Below, piece by piece: positions 23,571 through 33,350 of a stretch of DNA of 39,880 bases (position 1 is the first letter of the stretch; every line of letters starts with the position of its first letter). The notes under the pieces are model-generated. The model was given only the letters and a program-made list of their open reading frames with translations. It made no database searches and was not told the DNA's origin. Origin of the DNA: an uncultured Gammaproteobacteria bacterium (GTDB lineage: Bacteria; Pseudomonadota; Gammaproteobacteria; Arenicellales; JAANXG01). The translations under genes and the position numbers were made by a program. The DNA is taken from contig CAMYKK010000034.1 in the NCBI GenBank assembly GCA_947258975.1, positions 1-39,880 on the forward strand, in the 5' to 3' direction.

Positions 23571-25157
23571 ATGAACAAGAGCAATATGACACGTGGTGTT
23601 GCGTTGGCTCTGGTGCTGGCGGCCGGCAATGCGCAAGCGGTCGACATCAAGACCGAGAGCTTTCAAGGCGACTTCACGAGCACCGTGAGCACGGGCTTTC
23701 AGTACAGCGTCAACGAGTTGGAGCCCAACATAAACAGCAACTTGAACGGGACCAACCGCGCCAACTACGACAAGAACAAAATCGTGTCCTGGACGTTCAA
23801 GGGCATCCACGAACTCAACCTGGATTTTGCCAACCAATGGGCGTTCTTCGGCCGCTTTGACTGGATCACCGACCAACGCCTGGATAAGACCAAGATCCCG
23901 CTGCATCCGGATGCCCAGGACAAGGTCGAGCTCAACGCGCGCCTGCTGGACCTGTTTGTCGAGAAGAGCTACGAGATCGGCGAGCAATATGGCCGCACGC
24001 GCCTGGGCAACCAGGTGATCAACTGGGGCGAGAGCCTGTTTTTCTTTGGTGGCATCAACTACGCGACCAACCCGGTCGACATCAACCGCGCCACGCTACC
24101 CGGCGGCCAGATCAAGGAGTTCCTGCTGCCGGTGCCGATGATCTCTATTGCCCAGGGCATTACCGAGGGTATTGATATTGAAGCCTATTATCAGTTCGAT
24201 TGGGAGTCGCATGAGTTTCCACCGGTCGGCACTTTCTGGAGTACCTCGGACTTTATCGGCGACGGCAATATCGTCACCGATCCCGATGTCCTAGGCGGCT
24301 ACGAGGATAAGCCAAAAAACAGCGGCCAGTTCGGCGTGAGCGTGAAGTGGACGCCGGAGGGCAGCACCACCGAGTACGGGTTCTATGCCGCCAACTACCA
24401 CGAGAAGTTCCCTTGGTTTGGCTGGGATGCACGAGAGAACGTGGGTGATCGCCTCGGCATTGGCGCGGATAATCCACGACTGTTCCATTCGTTCGCCGAA
24501 GATATCCAATTGTATGGCGTCAGCGCCAGCACCGACGTCGGCGAGTGGGCGGTGGGCGGCGAGGTGAGTTATCGTCCCAACGACGTCATTGCCACCGACC
24601 CGTTTGGCAACTGCCTGGGGGATGCCCTAGGGCAACTGGACACGGCCGCCGCCAAGCAGAACGCCTGTCTGCGCGAGCAGAAGCGCTGGGGCTTTGACGT
24701 GACCGCAATCAACATCCTGCAGCCGAACGGCCAGTTGGGTTGGTTGTTGAACGCCCTGGGCGCGGATACCGGCTTCGCCTTTGCGGAGGTGGCTGGTTTC
24801 TATTTCCCGGATCTAGATCCGGCCGATACCGATGTGTTGGTGGCACTGGGCTCGGATAAGGATTTCTCATGGGGATTTGCCCTGGAGTTGGACGTGTCCT
24901 ACGAGGGCAGTCTGATAAAGGGCTGGACGGTCACACCGGGTTTGTTCTATCGCCGCGGCGTCAGTGGATCTTCGCAGGAGCTTCTCGGATGGTGGCGGGA
25001 TGGCGCCCAGGAGGCCAACGCGTTCGTCAACTTCACCCACAGTGAACTTGATCTGACCATCAGCCTGCAGTATCTGCCGTTCTGGGGTACCCCGGCGGCC
25101 ATTGTCGACAACCGCGACAAGGACGTGTTGGCGGCCTCGGTGAGCTACACCTTTTGA
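23571..25157 (+). CDS. DUF1302 family outer-membrane protein
   Basis: A 528-residue protein with signal peptide MNKSNMTRGVALALVLAAGNAQA, cut before VDIKTESF. The rest alternates polar and aromatic residues as in a beta-barrel and ends in VLAASVSYTF, whose final Phe is the usual outer-membrane sorting signal. GNQVINWGESLFFFGGINYATNPVDINRA is the DUF1302 hallmark region. It probably forms a channel or a surface-receptor barrel. It is directly behind the DUF1329 gene and ahead of the RND gene, so these products may make one envelope-spanning route. Uptake or export of a lipid-like or steroid-like compound is a guess from context. Confidence 0.88.
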   Translation: MNKSNMTRGVALALVLAAGNAQAVDIKTESFQGDFTSTVSTGFQYSVNELEPNINSNLNGTNRANYDKNKIVSWTFKGIHELNLDFANQWAFFGRFDWITDQRLDKTKIPLHPDAQDKVELNARLLDLFVEKSYEIGEQYGRTRLGNQVINWGESLFFFGGINYATNPVDINRATLPGGQIKEFLLPVPMISIAQGITEGIDIEAYYQFDWESHEFPPVGTFWSTSDFIGDGNIVTDPDVLGGYEDKPKNSGQFGVSVKWTPEGSTTEYGFYAANYHEKFPWFGWDARENVGDRLGIGADNPRLFHSFAEDIQLYGVSASTDVGEWAVGGEVSYRPNDVIATDPFGNCLGDALGQLDTAAAKQNACLREQKRWGFDVTAINILQPNGQLGWLLNALGADTGFAFAEVAGFYFPDLDPADTDVLVALGSDKDFSWGFALELDVSYEGSLIKGWTVTPGLFYRRGVSGSSQELLGWWRDGAQEANAFVNFTHSELDLTISLQYLPFWGTPAAIVDNRDKDVLAASVSYTF

Positions 25158-25250
25158 ATATACATTTGCCAAGGCCGTGACTGACGCGCCCCGGCCCAAA
25201 CGTGGCTCTGAAGATTCGACCCGATAACCGATCCCGATAGGTCAAATATC

Positions 25251-27614
25251 ATGCTCACCAGCCTGGTCAATCAATTGGAAAAGATCTGCTTCGAAAGGCG
25301 TCACGCGACACTGGGCGTGTTAATTCTGCTAACGCTGCTCATGGGTTACTTTGCCCTGCAATTGCGCATGTCGGCGGGATTCGAAAAACAACTGCCCATC
25401 GGCCATGAGTACACCGAGACCTTCCAGCAGTATCGCAGCGAATTGCTCGGCGCCAACCGCTTGACGGTGGTGATGAAGGCGCGCGATGGGACTATCTGGG
25501 ACAAGCAGGCGCTGCAGCATCTTTATGATGTGACCCAGGCGGTCATCTATCTGCCGGGAATCGATCGGCTCTCTGTGACGTCACTGTGGACGCCAAATGT
25601 CTACGCGAAGGAGATCACCGAGGAAGGCTTCAAGGCCGATCCACTGATTCCCGGAGACATCACCGCGGAAAACCTGACCGACGATCAGATCGCGGTGATC
25701 CGCCGTCTCACCGGCGTCGGCGGGTACGTCGGCCAACTGGTGTCGCGCGATCACAGCAGTGCGATGATTTCCGCAGACCTGTTGGAGCGGGATCCGGCGA
25801 CGGGCGAGAAACTCAACTACATCGAACTCAATCAAATCATCGAAGACAAGCTGCGCAAGCCGTTCGAGAACGACCAGTTTGAAATTCAGATCATCGGCTT
25901 TGCCAAACAGATCGGCGACATCGCCGTAGGCGGTCAGTCGGTGCTGATCTTCTGTGCGATCGCCGTGTTGTTGACCGCTATCGCGGTGTTCTGGTACAGC
26001 GGGTCCTTCTGGCTGACGCTGTTACCCATACTCTGCTCGGGGGCTTCCCTGGTGTGGCAATTCGGCACCTTGACGCTGATTGGCTATGGTCTGGATCCCC
26101 TGGCGATCCTGGTGCCGTTCCTGGTCTTCGCCATCGGCGTCTCCCACGGTGTGCAGCAGATCAACTATATCGTTCATGGTTTGTCTAAGGGCGAATCCGC
26201 GTACGACGCGGCCAGGGCGAGCTTCCGTGGCCTGTTGATACCGGGAACCATGGCACTGGTTACCACCTTCGTGAGCTTTATCACCCTGCTGCTGATTCCC
26301 ATCCCCATGGTGAAGGAACTGGCGATCACCGCGTCCATCGGTGTTGGTTACAAGGTTATTACCAACCTGATCATGCTGCCGGTGGCGGCGTCATTTCTGA
26401 AATTCGATCAGTCTTACGCGGAAAAACAGATGCAACGGCGCGAGACGCGCGCGGTGTGGCTGCGAAAATTTTCTCACATCGCGGAATGGAGGAACGCGGT
26501 CATTACTGCGGCAATCGTCGGCTTAGTGTTGGCCACGGCCATCTGGCAGAGCCAGGGCCGTCACGTCGGCACGCTGCAGCCCGGGGCCCCGGAGCTGCAT
26601 GCCGACTCGCGTTTCAATCTCGATTCGGTAGCGATCTCAGAGAATTTCGATCTCGGCCTGGATTGGCTGACGGTGGTGTTTGCCGCGCCCCCGGATTCCT
26701 GTGGTAAGCCCGAGTTCATGATGATGGTCGATGATTTCGCCTGGCACATGGATAATCATCCCAACGTTTTATCCACCTTGGCATTGCCGGCGAATGTGAA
26801 GCTGTATAACGAAGGATACAGCGAGGGCAACCCGAAGATGGCGGCGATTCCGTCCGACGATCGGGAGCTAGGCTATTTGGTGAGCGACCAGGAGGCGTTG
26901 AAGGGTATCGGCAACAAGGACTGCAGCATGATGGCGGTCAATATGTTTCTCACCGATCATAAAGCCGTCACATTGAAAAGCATCCTCGCGGCTGCGAAGG
27001 ACTATCGGGCGACTAACAATCTCGAAGGCGTGACCATACGTCTTGCCAGTGGTAACGGTGGCGTAATTGCGGCGACCAACGAAGAGGTGGAACACCGCGA
27101 ACTGCCGATGATGCTCTATGTCTATGCCGCGATTCTGATTCTCGTCTTTCTGACCTATCGTGACTTCCGCGCGATGATCGCCTGCGTCTTCCCGCTTACC
27201 GTGGGCACGTTCCTCGGGTATTGGTTCATGAAGGCGAATGTCATCGGCCTGACCGTTGCGACCTTGCCGGTAATGGTGCTGGCGGTCGGTATCGGCGTCG
27301 ATTACGCGTTCTATATCTACAACCGCCTGCAGCTGCACCTGGCGCGTAAGGAGAATATCATCACCGCGCTGGAAAAATCGTTGCAGGAGGTTGGCATTGC
27401 GACGATTTTCACTGCGGTGACATTGGCGCTCGGTGTCGCAACCTGGTCTATGTCCGAGCTCAAGTTCCAGGCGGACATGGGCAAACTGCTGACATTCATG
27501 TTTCTGATCAACATGGTGATGGCAGTGACCGCGCTGCCCGCCCTGGCGGTGATCTTGGAGCGCGTCTTTCCGAGGAAAAAACCCGTCCGTTTGCCGGGTG
27601 TGATGCACGATTGA
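25251..27614 (+). CDS. RND superfamily (MMPL-type) transporter
   Basis: A 787-residue inner-membrane protein. One helix near residues 20-38 (LGVLILLTLLMGYFALQL), a periplasmic loop to about 220, a bundle of helices at 225-400 with FAIGVSHGVQQINYI as the conserved helix-4 region, a second loop, and a second bundle from about 620 to 770 with VLAVGIGVDYAFYIYNRLQ. This twofold layout is that of RND/MMPL exporters and hydrophobe transporters. The length is shorter than drug pumps such as AcrB (about 1,050), fitting the MMPL/hopanoid-transporter-like class. It starts 93 bases after DUF1302 and is followed within five bases by a YCF48-like gene. It likely uses proton flow to move a hydrophobic molecule. 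Confidence 0.9.
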   Translation: MLTSLVNQLEKICFERRHATLGVLILLTLLMGYFALQLRMSAGFEKQLPIGHEYTETFQQYRSELLGANRLTVVMKARDGTIWDKQALQHLYDVTQAVIYLPGIDRLSVTSLWTPNVYAKEITEEGFKADPLIPGDITAENLTDDQIAVIRRLTGVGGYVGQLVSRDHSSAMISADLLERDPATGEKLNYIELNQIIEDKLRKPFENDQFEIQIIGFAKQIGDIAVGGQSVLIFCAIAVLLTAIAVFWYSGSFWLTLLPILCSGASLVWQFGTLTLIGYGLDPLAILVPFLVFAIGVSHGVQQINYIVHGLSKGESAYDAARASFRGLLIPGTMALVTTFVSFITLLLIPIPMVKELAITASIGVGYKVITNLIMLPVAASFLKFDQSYAEKQMQRRETRAVWLRKFSHIAEWRNAVITAAIVGLVLATAIWQSQGRHVGTLQPGAPELHADSRFNLDSVAISENFDLGLDWLTVVFAAPPDSCGKPEFMMMVDDFAWHMDNHPNVLSTLALPANVKLYNEGYSEGNPKMAAIPSDDRELGYLVSDQEALKGIGNKDCSMMAVNMFLTDHKAVTLKSILAAAKDYRATNNLEGVTIRLASGNGGVIAATNEEVEHRELPMMLYVYAAILILVFLTYRDFRAMIACVFPLTVGTFLGYWFMKANVIGLTVATLPVMVLAVGIGVDYAFYIYNRLQLHLARKENIITALEKSLQEVGIATIFTAVTLALGVATWSMSELKFQADMGKLLTFMFLINMVMAVTALPALAVILERVFPRKKPVRLPGVMHD

Positions 27615-27618
27615 TGGT

Positions 27619-28626
27619 ATGAGCGATTCAATGATGGGGAATTTACGAAAAATATTGCCGTCCGTTGTTCTGGTCGCAGTGGCCATTAAAGCCGCTCCGC
27701 TACCCGCCGCAGAGATTACCGAATGGACCAACGAGACCATCGTGAAAGGTCTGTCTGCCGTCAAGCAACCGATGGCGTCAAAGGCGACGGTGTTGGATGT
27801 GGTGTCTGCGGGAGACCGTTTGGTAGCCGTGGGCGACCACGGCGTAATCCTGCTATCCGATCCCGGGGACGACGCGTTCCGTCAGGCGCGGCACGTACCG
27901 ACTCGGACCACGCTCACTGCGGTGTATTTTATCGATGCGAAGCGGGGTTGGGCGGTGGGTCACCAGGGCACGGTGTTGACCACAGCGGACGGCGGAGAAA
28001 ACTGGTCGTTGTTGCGCTCGGGGATAAAACAGGAACCGCTGTTTACCGTGTGGTTCGAGAATTCGCAACGCGGCTTTGCGGCCGGGCGTTTTGCCACGCT
28101 GCTGGAGACCACCGACGGCGGGAAAAACTGGGCCAGTAGAAATATCACCCGGGAGGACGACGAGGTGGAGCGCAACCTGTTTCATATATTTTCCGGCGAA
28201 AACGGCCGGCTGTACATCGCCGCGGAAATGGGAACGGTTTATGTCAGCGCAAATAATGGCGCGCAATGGGAACCGGTGGAAACCGGATACGGCGGCTCAT
28301 TCTGGGCGGGTACCGTACTCAAAGATGGAGGCGCCATGGTCGTGGGCATGCGCGGCAGCATCTACAGAAGTGGGGACCAAGGGGCCTCGTGGGAACGCGT
28401 CGAGTTGGACCTCAAGGCATCTTTAACCGACATCATTCAGTTGCAAAACAAGAATGTCCTGACGGTGGGTATGGATGGCACCATCGCCGAGAGCTCTGAT
28501 GGAGGCAGGAGTTTTGCCCTCAAGGAACACCCGGAGCGGCTGTCCCTGACAGCGGTCGTCGAACGCAAGAACGGCGATCGCCAATTGTTTGGCAAGTCGG
28601 GTGTGGTCGGCTGGAAATATCGATGA
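27619..28626 (+). CDS. YCF48/BNR-repeat exported protein
   Basis: A 335-residue protein with a signal peptide (MMGNLRKILPSVVLVAVAIK, ending near LPAAE). It then has repeated beta-propeller units of the BNR/YCF48 type: RGWAVGHQGTVLTTADGGEN, RGFAAGRFATLLETTDGGKN, MVVGMRGSIYRSGDQGASWE and NVLTVGMDGTIAESSDGG. Each has the Gly-rich turn and the S/T-x-D-x-G-x-x-W-like signature. It is related in fold to the photosystem II assembly factor HCF136 but not in function. It probably acts as a periplasmic scaffold or assembly factor for the RND/DUF1302 system. Starts at 27619, 27631 and 27634 are all possible. Confidence 0.88.
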   Translation: MSDSMMGNLRKILPSVVLVAVAIKAAPLPAAEITEWTNETIVKGLSAVKQPMASKATVLDVVSAGDRLVAVGDHGVILLSDPGDDAFRQARHVPTRTTLTAVYFIDAKRGWAVGHQGTVLTTADGGENWSLLRSGIKQEPLFTVWFENSQRGFAAGRFATLLETTDGGKNWASRNITREDDEVERNLFHIFSGENGRLYIAAEMGTVYVSANNGAQWEPVETGYGGSFWAGTVLKDGGAMVVGMRGSIYRSGDQGASWERVELDLKASLTDIIQLQNKNVLTVGMDGTIAESSDGGRSFALKEHPERLSLTAVVERKNGDRQLFGKSGVVGWKYR

Positions 28627-28679
28627 GCTTAAGTGCGTAGCGTGCGACTAAATCAAGTAATCGGGATGCGGGAATCGAC

Positions 28680-29663
28680 ATGAGTGTTGTGCGCTTCAAG
28701 AAGAGACACCAGGCAACGGAAAACAATCCTCGTCAAACCGGAGCGGCAAAGACTAAGCTGACACTAGATGCCGTTGCCGAAGAGGAAACGCTCGCCAAAC
28801 CCCCCTGGTTACGAATCCGGGTAGTGCATGGTGCCAAGGGTTCCGACGTAATTAGCCTGCTGCAACGGCACCAACTCCACACCGTATGCGAAGAAGCGAC
28901 GTGCCCCAATCTGCCGGAATGCTTCGGTAACGGGACTGCGACGTTCATGATCATGGGGGACATCTGTACCCGACGCTGCCGCTTCTGCGACGTCGCTACC
29001 GGCCGGCCGCTGCCACTCGACAGCAACGAGCCCGAGGCGCTCGCCGAGGCAGTACACGCGCTGCAGCTTCGTTATGTGGTGATTACGTCCGTGGATCGTG
29101 ATGATTTGGCCGACGGCGGCGCTGGGCATTTTGCCGCATGCATCAAACAAGTACGGCAGTCGAATCCGAATACCAAGATAGAGGTCCTGGTTCCCGACTT
29201 CCGTCGCCGGGAAGAGCGGGCGCTGACAATCCTATCCGCTCAATTGCCGGATGTGTTCAACCACAATCTAGAAACCGTGCCGCGTTTGTACCCCCGCGCC
29301 CGGCCCAGCGCGGATTACGAGGGATCGCTGCTGCTGTTGCGGCGTTTCAAGAAGTTGAATCCCGGCAGTCCGACCAAGTCAGGCCTGATGCTGGGATTGG
29401 GTGAAACCGATGAAGAGGTACGCGAAGTCCTGGGTGATCTGCGCGAACATCATTGCGAGATGCTCACCTTGGGTCAGTATCTTCGGCCAAGCACAGGTCA
29501 CCTAGCAGTGCAACGATATGTGAGTCCGTATGAATTCGAAGACTGGCGTGACTACGCGCTGAGCTTGGGTTTTTCTCAAGTAGCCAGTGGCCCGTTGGTG
29601 CGTTCGTCCTACCACGCGGATCATCAAGCGGCAAAGCTTTTTCAGTCGACATCGGAGGTATGA
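28680..29663 (+). CDS. lipA: Lipoyl synthase
   Basis: A 327-residue radical-SAM enzyme that inserts two sulfur atoms into protein-bound octanoyl groups. Auxiliary cluster cysteines lie in [12 protein letters not shown] (Cys70, Cys75, Cys81) and the SAM cluster in CTRRCRFC (Cys96, Cys100, Cys103). The C-terminal [11 protein letters not shown] carries the conserved Ser ligand of the auxiliary cluster. All features of an active LipA are there. The gene stands between the YCF48-like gene and etfB, without lipB next to it. It could serve the lipoyl domain of the E2 encoded 9 kb upstream. A housekeeping copy elsewhere is likely but cannot be seen. Confidence 0.95.
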   Translation: MSVVRFKKRHQATENNPRQTGAAKTKLTLDAVAEEETLAKPPWLRIRVVHGAKGSDVISLLQRHQLHTVCEEATCPNLPECFGNGTATFMIMGDICTRRCRFCDVATGRPLPLDSNEPEALAEAVHALQLRYVVITSVDRDDLADGGAGHFAACIKQVRQSNPNTKIEVLVPDFRRREERALTILSAQLPDVFNHNLETVPRLYPRARPSADYEGSLLLLRRFKKLNPGSPTKSGLMLGLGETDEEVREVLGDLREHHCEMLTLGQYLRPSTGHLAVQRYVSPYEFEDWRDYALSLGFSQVASGPLVRSSYHADHQAAKLFQSTSEV

Positions 29664-29737
29664 CGGAATTTGGATTCGTCGAAGCGCGGACAATAACAAG
29701 TAAGTGATGAAAGCAGATTGAGAGTGGCAGGTAACAG

Positions 29738-30487
29738 ATGAAGATTCTCGTGTGTGTAAAACGTGTCGTCGACTACAACGTCAAGGTGCGGCCTAAGGCG
29801 GACGGATCGGGTGTGGAAACGGCGAACGTGAAGATGTCGATGAATCCCTTCGACGAGATCGCCGTAGAGGAATCGGTCAGACTCAAAGAGGCCGGAACGG
29901 CCGCCGAGGTGATAGCGCTCTCCATGGGCGTGGCGCAATGCCAGGAGACCCTGCGCACCGCGCTGGCCATGGGCGCCGACCGCGGCATTCTGATTGAATC
30001 CGATGCCGAGCTGCAGCCATTAGCGGCCGCCAAGCTAATCAAGGCGGTGGTTGAGAAAGAGCAGCCGCAACTGGTCGTCCTGGGAAAACAAGCGATAGAC
30101 GACGATGCCAACCAGACCGGGCAGATGGTGGCGGCGCTCCTGGGGTGGTCCCAGGGCACTTTCGCCTCCAAGGTTACCGTCTCCGGTGGCGCGGTCGAGG
30201 TCGCCCGCGAGGTAGATGCCGGGACCGAGGTCCTGTCCTTGAAATTGCCCGCGGTAATCACTACCGATCTGCGTTTGAACGACCCCCGTTATGTGAAGCT
30301 CCCGAACATCATGAAGGCAAAGAAAAAGCCGTTGGAGAAGCTCGCGCCGGATGCACTGGGTGTGGATATCACACCGCGATTGACGGTGGACAAGGTGGCT
30401 GAACCCGCGCAGCGCGAGGCCGGCATCCGGGTGGCTGATGCGGCGGAACTGGTGGACAAACTGAAAAACGAGGCGCAGGTGATCTGA
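29738..30487 (+). CDS. etfB: Electron transfer flavoprotein, beta subunit
   Basis: A 249-residue ETF beta: [54 protein letters not shown] and [20 protein letters not shown] all match the family. The last of these is the recognition loop that docks to dehydrogenases. It binds AMP and pairs with the alpha subunit. It is followed by etfA after one base. The acyl-CoA dehydrogenase and ETF-QO genes downstream complete the electron path from acyl-CoA to quinone. Confidence 0.97.
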   Translation: MKILVCVKRVVDYNVKVRPKADGSGVETANVKMSMNPFDEIAVEESVRLKEAGTAAEVIALSMGVAQCQETLRTALAMGADRGILIESDAELQPLAAAKLIKAVVEKEQPQLVVLGKQAIDDDANQTGQMVAALLGWSQGTFASKVTVSGGAVEVAREVDAGTEVLSLKLPAVITTDLRLNDPRYVKLPNIMKAKKKPLEKLAPDALGVDITPRLTVDKVAEPAQREAGIRVADAAELVDKLKNEAQVI

Positions 30488-30488
30488 C

Positions 30489-31433
30489 ATGAGTGCACTG
30501 GTGGTAGCAGAACATTTAGACAACAAGCTGAATCCGGCGACGTTGGCCGCCATCACCGCCGCGCAAGCGCTGGGCGGCGGCGTGGACGTCCTGGTGGCGG
30601 GACTGGACTGCGGCGCGGTGACAGAGGCAGCGGCCGCGGTAGAGGGCGTCAATAAGGTTTTGCAGGCGGAGTCGGACGCCTACGCCCAACCGTTGGCCGA
30701 AGAAATCGCCCCGCTGATCGTGCAACTCGCTCCGGACTACGCCCATGTGCTGGCGGCGGCGACGACCACCGGAAAGAACATCATGCCGCGGGTGGCGGCG
30801 CTGCTGGACGTGGCGCAAATCTCGGACATCATCGGTGTGGATTCCGCGGATACCTTCATACGGCCGATCTACGCAGGCAACGTCATCGCCACCGTGACCT
30901 CGTCCGATCCCATCAAGGTGATCACGGTGCGCAGCACGGCCTTTGCGGCGGCGCCGGTGACTGGGGGAGCGGCGCAAGTCGAGACCGTGGACGCAACCGA
31001 ATCCGTGGGACTGTCGTCATTCGTGCGTGCAGAGTTCACCGAGTCCGACCGGCCGGAACTGACCTCGGCAGAGATCGTGGTGTCCGGCGGACGCGGCATG
31101 GGCAACGCCGAGAATTTTCAATTGCTGGAAGACATCGCCGACAAACTGGGCGCGGCAATCGGCGCGTCGCGAGCCGCCGTGGACGCGGGCTTCGTGCCCA
31201 ACGACTACCAGGTGGGTCAGACCGGAAAGGTCGTCGCACCCAAGCTGTACATCGCGGTCGGTATCTCCGGCGCGATTCAACACCTGGCCGGCATGAAGGA
31301 CAGCCAAATCATCGTAGCCGTCAACAAGGACGAGGAGGCGCCGATTTTTCAGGTGGCGGACTACGGCATTGTCGGGGACTTGTTCGAAGTGCTGCCGCAA
31401 CTGTCGGCCGAGCTCGACAAGCTTAATTCTTAA
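30489..31433 (+). CDS. etfA: Electron transfer flavoprotein, alpha subunit
   Basis: A 314-residue ETF alpha. The C-terminal FAD domain is clear: VSGGRGMGNAENFQLLED, YQVGQTGKVVAPKLYIAVG, ISGAIQHLAGMKDSQIIVAV and NKDEEAPIFQVADYGIVGD. The N-terminal domain begins MSALVVAEHLDNKLNPATLA. With EtfB it takes electrons from acyl-CoA and similar dehydrogenases and gives them to ETF-QO. Spacing of one base from etfB suggests tight co-translation. Confidence 0.97.
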   Translation: MSALVVAEHLDNKLNPATLAAITAAQALGGGVDVLVAGLDCGAVTEAAAAVEGVNKVLQAESDAYAQPLAEEIAPLIVQLAPDYAHVLAAATTTGKNIMPRVAALLDVAQISDIIGVDSADTFIRPIYAGNVIATVTSSDPIKVITVRSTAFAAAPVTGGAAQVETVDATESVGLSSFVRAEFTESDRPELTSAEIVVSGGRGMGNAENFQLLEDIADKLGAAIGASRAAVDAGFVPNDYQVGQTGKVVAPKLYIAVGISGAIQHLAGMKDSQIIVAVNKDEEAPIFQVADYGIVGDLFEVLPQLSAELDKLNS

Positions 31434-31460
31434 TCTAATGAACACAGACGGAGTCGTGTG

Positions 31461-33245
31461 ATGACTACCTATATCGCCCCCACCCTCGAGATGCGATTTG
31501 TGCTCAATGAACTGGCCGGGCTGGATGCGGTGAACACGCTCCCCGACTTTGAGGAGGCGACGCCGGACCTGGTGGATGCGGTGCTCGAAGAAGCCGCGCG
31601 GCTGGCCAGCGAAGTATTGTCGCCGCTCAATAAGACCGGTGACAGCGAAGGCTCGCAGTTGATCGACGGTAAGGTGGTAGCGCCTGCGGGATTTGCGCAA
31701 GCCTATCGCGAGTTCGTGGACGGGGGCTGGGCCGGACTGAGTCTTAATCCTGAATACGACGGACAAGGGCTGCCGGGGCTGGTCAGCACGGCGGTGGACG
31801 AAATGTGGAACGCCGCAAATCTGTCGTTTTCCCTATGTCCGCTGCTGACCAGCGGCGCCGTCGAGGCGCTCGAGGCGCATGCCGATGACAACCTGAAAAC
31901 GACCTATCTGTCGAAGATGGTGACCGGTGAATGGACCGGCACCATGAATCTGACCGAGTCCCAGGCCGGTTCGGATCTGGCCGCGGTGCGCGCCAAGGCG
32001 GTACCCGATGGGGATCATTACCGCATCACCGGCCAGAAGATCTTCATCACTTGGGGTGACCACGAGCTGACCGAAAACATCGCCCACCTGGTGTTGGCGC
32101 GACTTCCGGATGCGCTCCCCGGTGTAAAGGGCATCTCGCTGTTTTTGGTGCCAAAGTATGTGGTCAACGAGGACGGCAGTCTCGGTGAGCGCAACGACGT
32201 TCACGCCGTGTCCCTCGAGCACAAGCTGGGCGTGCACGCGAGCCCCACCTGCGTGATGAGCTTCGGCGACCAGGAGGGCGCCGTTGGCTACCTGGTGGGG
32301 GAACCCAACAAGGGCCTGGCGTGCATGTTTACCATGATGAATCACGCGCGTCTGGGCGTGGGCATACAGGGCGTGGCCATCGCCGAACGGTCATTGCAGC
32401 AGGCGGTCGCCTACGCGCGGGACCGCGTGCAGGGGACCGTCCCCGGTAAAGAAGGACGGGTCACCATCATCCATCACCCGGACGTGCGGCGCATGTTGAT
32501 GTTGATGAGAGCGCAAACCGAGGCCATGCGTGCGGTTGCCTATCTGACTGCCGCGGTGTTGGATCACTCGCACCATGCCCCCGATGCCGACGACCGGGCG
32601 GGCTTTCAGACGCGGGTCGATCTGCTCACACCGGTGGTCAAGGCATGGAGTACCGAGGTGGCCCAGGAGGTCACCACGCTGGGGGTCCAGGTCCACGGCG
32701 GTATGGGCTATGTCGAGGAGACCGGCTGTGCGCAGTACTTTCGCGACGGCCGCATCATCACCATCTACGAAGGCACTACGGGCATCCAGGCGAATGATCT
32801 AGTGGGCCGCAAGATCATTCGCGACGGCGGGCAGGGGATGCGCGGCCTGTTGGCCGACATCGAGGCGTTGGAACCGCAATTGGATGCCGCCGGCGAGGCG
32901 TGTGTCGCAATCAAGACAGCGCTGGCCGAGGGGCGCGCGGCATTGGCGCGCGCCACCGACTGGTTGTTAGAGACTTACCCCAACGATGTGAACGCGCCGG
33001 GTGCGGTGGCGGTAAACTTATTGATGTTGATGGGCACAGTGGTCGGCGGTTGGCAAATGGCCCGTGCCGCGTTGGTTGCCCACGACAAGTTGCAGACTAA
33101 CGAGGGCGACGCAAAGTTCTATCAGAGCAAGCTGACGACGGCGCGATTTTACGCCGAGCATGTGATGCCGCGGGCCGCGGCCTATCTGGCGACGGTCGTA
33201 GCAGGTAGTGCGTCGGTCATGGCCCTCGATGACGAGTACTTTTAG
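31461..33245 (+). CDS. Acyl-CoA dehydrogenase (long, with C-terminal extension)
   Basis: A 594-residue flavoprotein. The core acyl-CoA dehydrogenase fold (about 40-450) shows MNLTESQAGSDLAAVRAKAV and QKIFITWGDHELTENIAHLV for the FAD/substrate region and VHGGMGYVEETGCAQYFRDG, then YEGTTGIQANDLVGRKI, where the Glu is the likely catalytic base. The extra ~130 residues at the C-terminus are typical of the long bacterial group with an added domain (the PF12806-type). ATG 31461 suits GGAG at 31450-31453 better than GTG 31458. It follows etfBA by 27 bases and is followed by ETF-QO. The acyl chain length cannot be told; medium to long chain is usual for the group. Confidence 0.93.
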   Translation: MTTYIAPTLEMRFVLNELAGLDAVNTLPDFEEATPDLVDAVLEEAARLASEVLSPLNKTGDSEGSQLIDGKVVAPAGFAQAYREFVDGGWAGLSLNPEYDGQGLPGLVSTAVDEMWNAANLSFSLCPLLTSGAVEALEAHADDNLKTTYLSKMVTGEWTGTMNLTESQAGSDLAAVRAKAVPDGDHYRITGQKIFITWGDHELTENIAHLVLARLPDALPGVKGISLFLVPKYVVNEDGSLGERNDVHAVSLEHKLGVHASPTCVMSFGDQEGAVGYLVGEPNKGLACMFTMMNHARLGVGIQGVAIAERSLQQAVAYARDRVQGTVPGKEGRVTIIHHPDVRRMLMLMRAQTEAMRAVAYLTAAVLDHSHHAPDADDRAGFQTRVDLLTPVVKAWSTEVAQEVTTLGVQVHGGMGYVEETGCAQYFRDGRIITIYEGTTGIQANDLVGRKIIRDGGQGMRGLLADIEALEPQLDAAGEACVAIKTALAEGRAALARATDWLLETYPNDVNAPGAVAVNLLMLMGTVVGGWQMARAALVAHDKLQTNEGDAKFYQSKLTTARFYAEHVMPRAAAYLATVVAGSASVMALDDEYF

Positions 33246-33315
33246 ATGAAAGAATAGGGAAAAGAGGTCAGCACCCTTACAGAGACGGCTTGGTTGCAGC
33301 TTAATTGTATTTTTT

Positions 33316-33335
33316 AAAGGGTACCGATCCCCTTT
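33316..33335 (+). promoter_or_regulatory. Small hairpin just before the ETF-QO gene
   Basis: AAAGGG (33316-33321) pairs with CCCTTT (33330-33335), with an eight-base loop and a T-rich run upstream. The ribosome site GAGAGG lies right after it. It might attenuate read-through or affect translation of ETF-QO; it is a weak signal. Confidence 0.25.
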
Positions 33336-33350
33336 TATGAGAGGTGGCTA

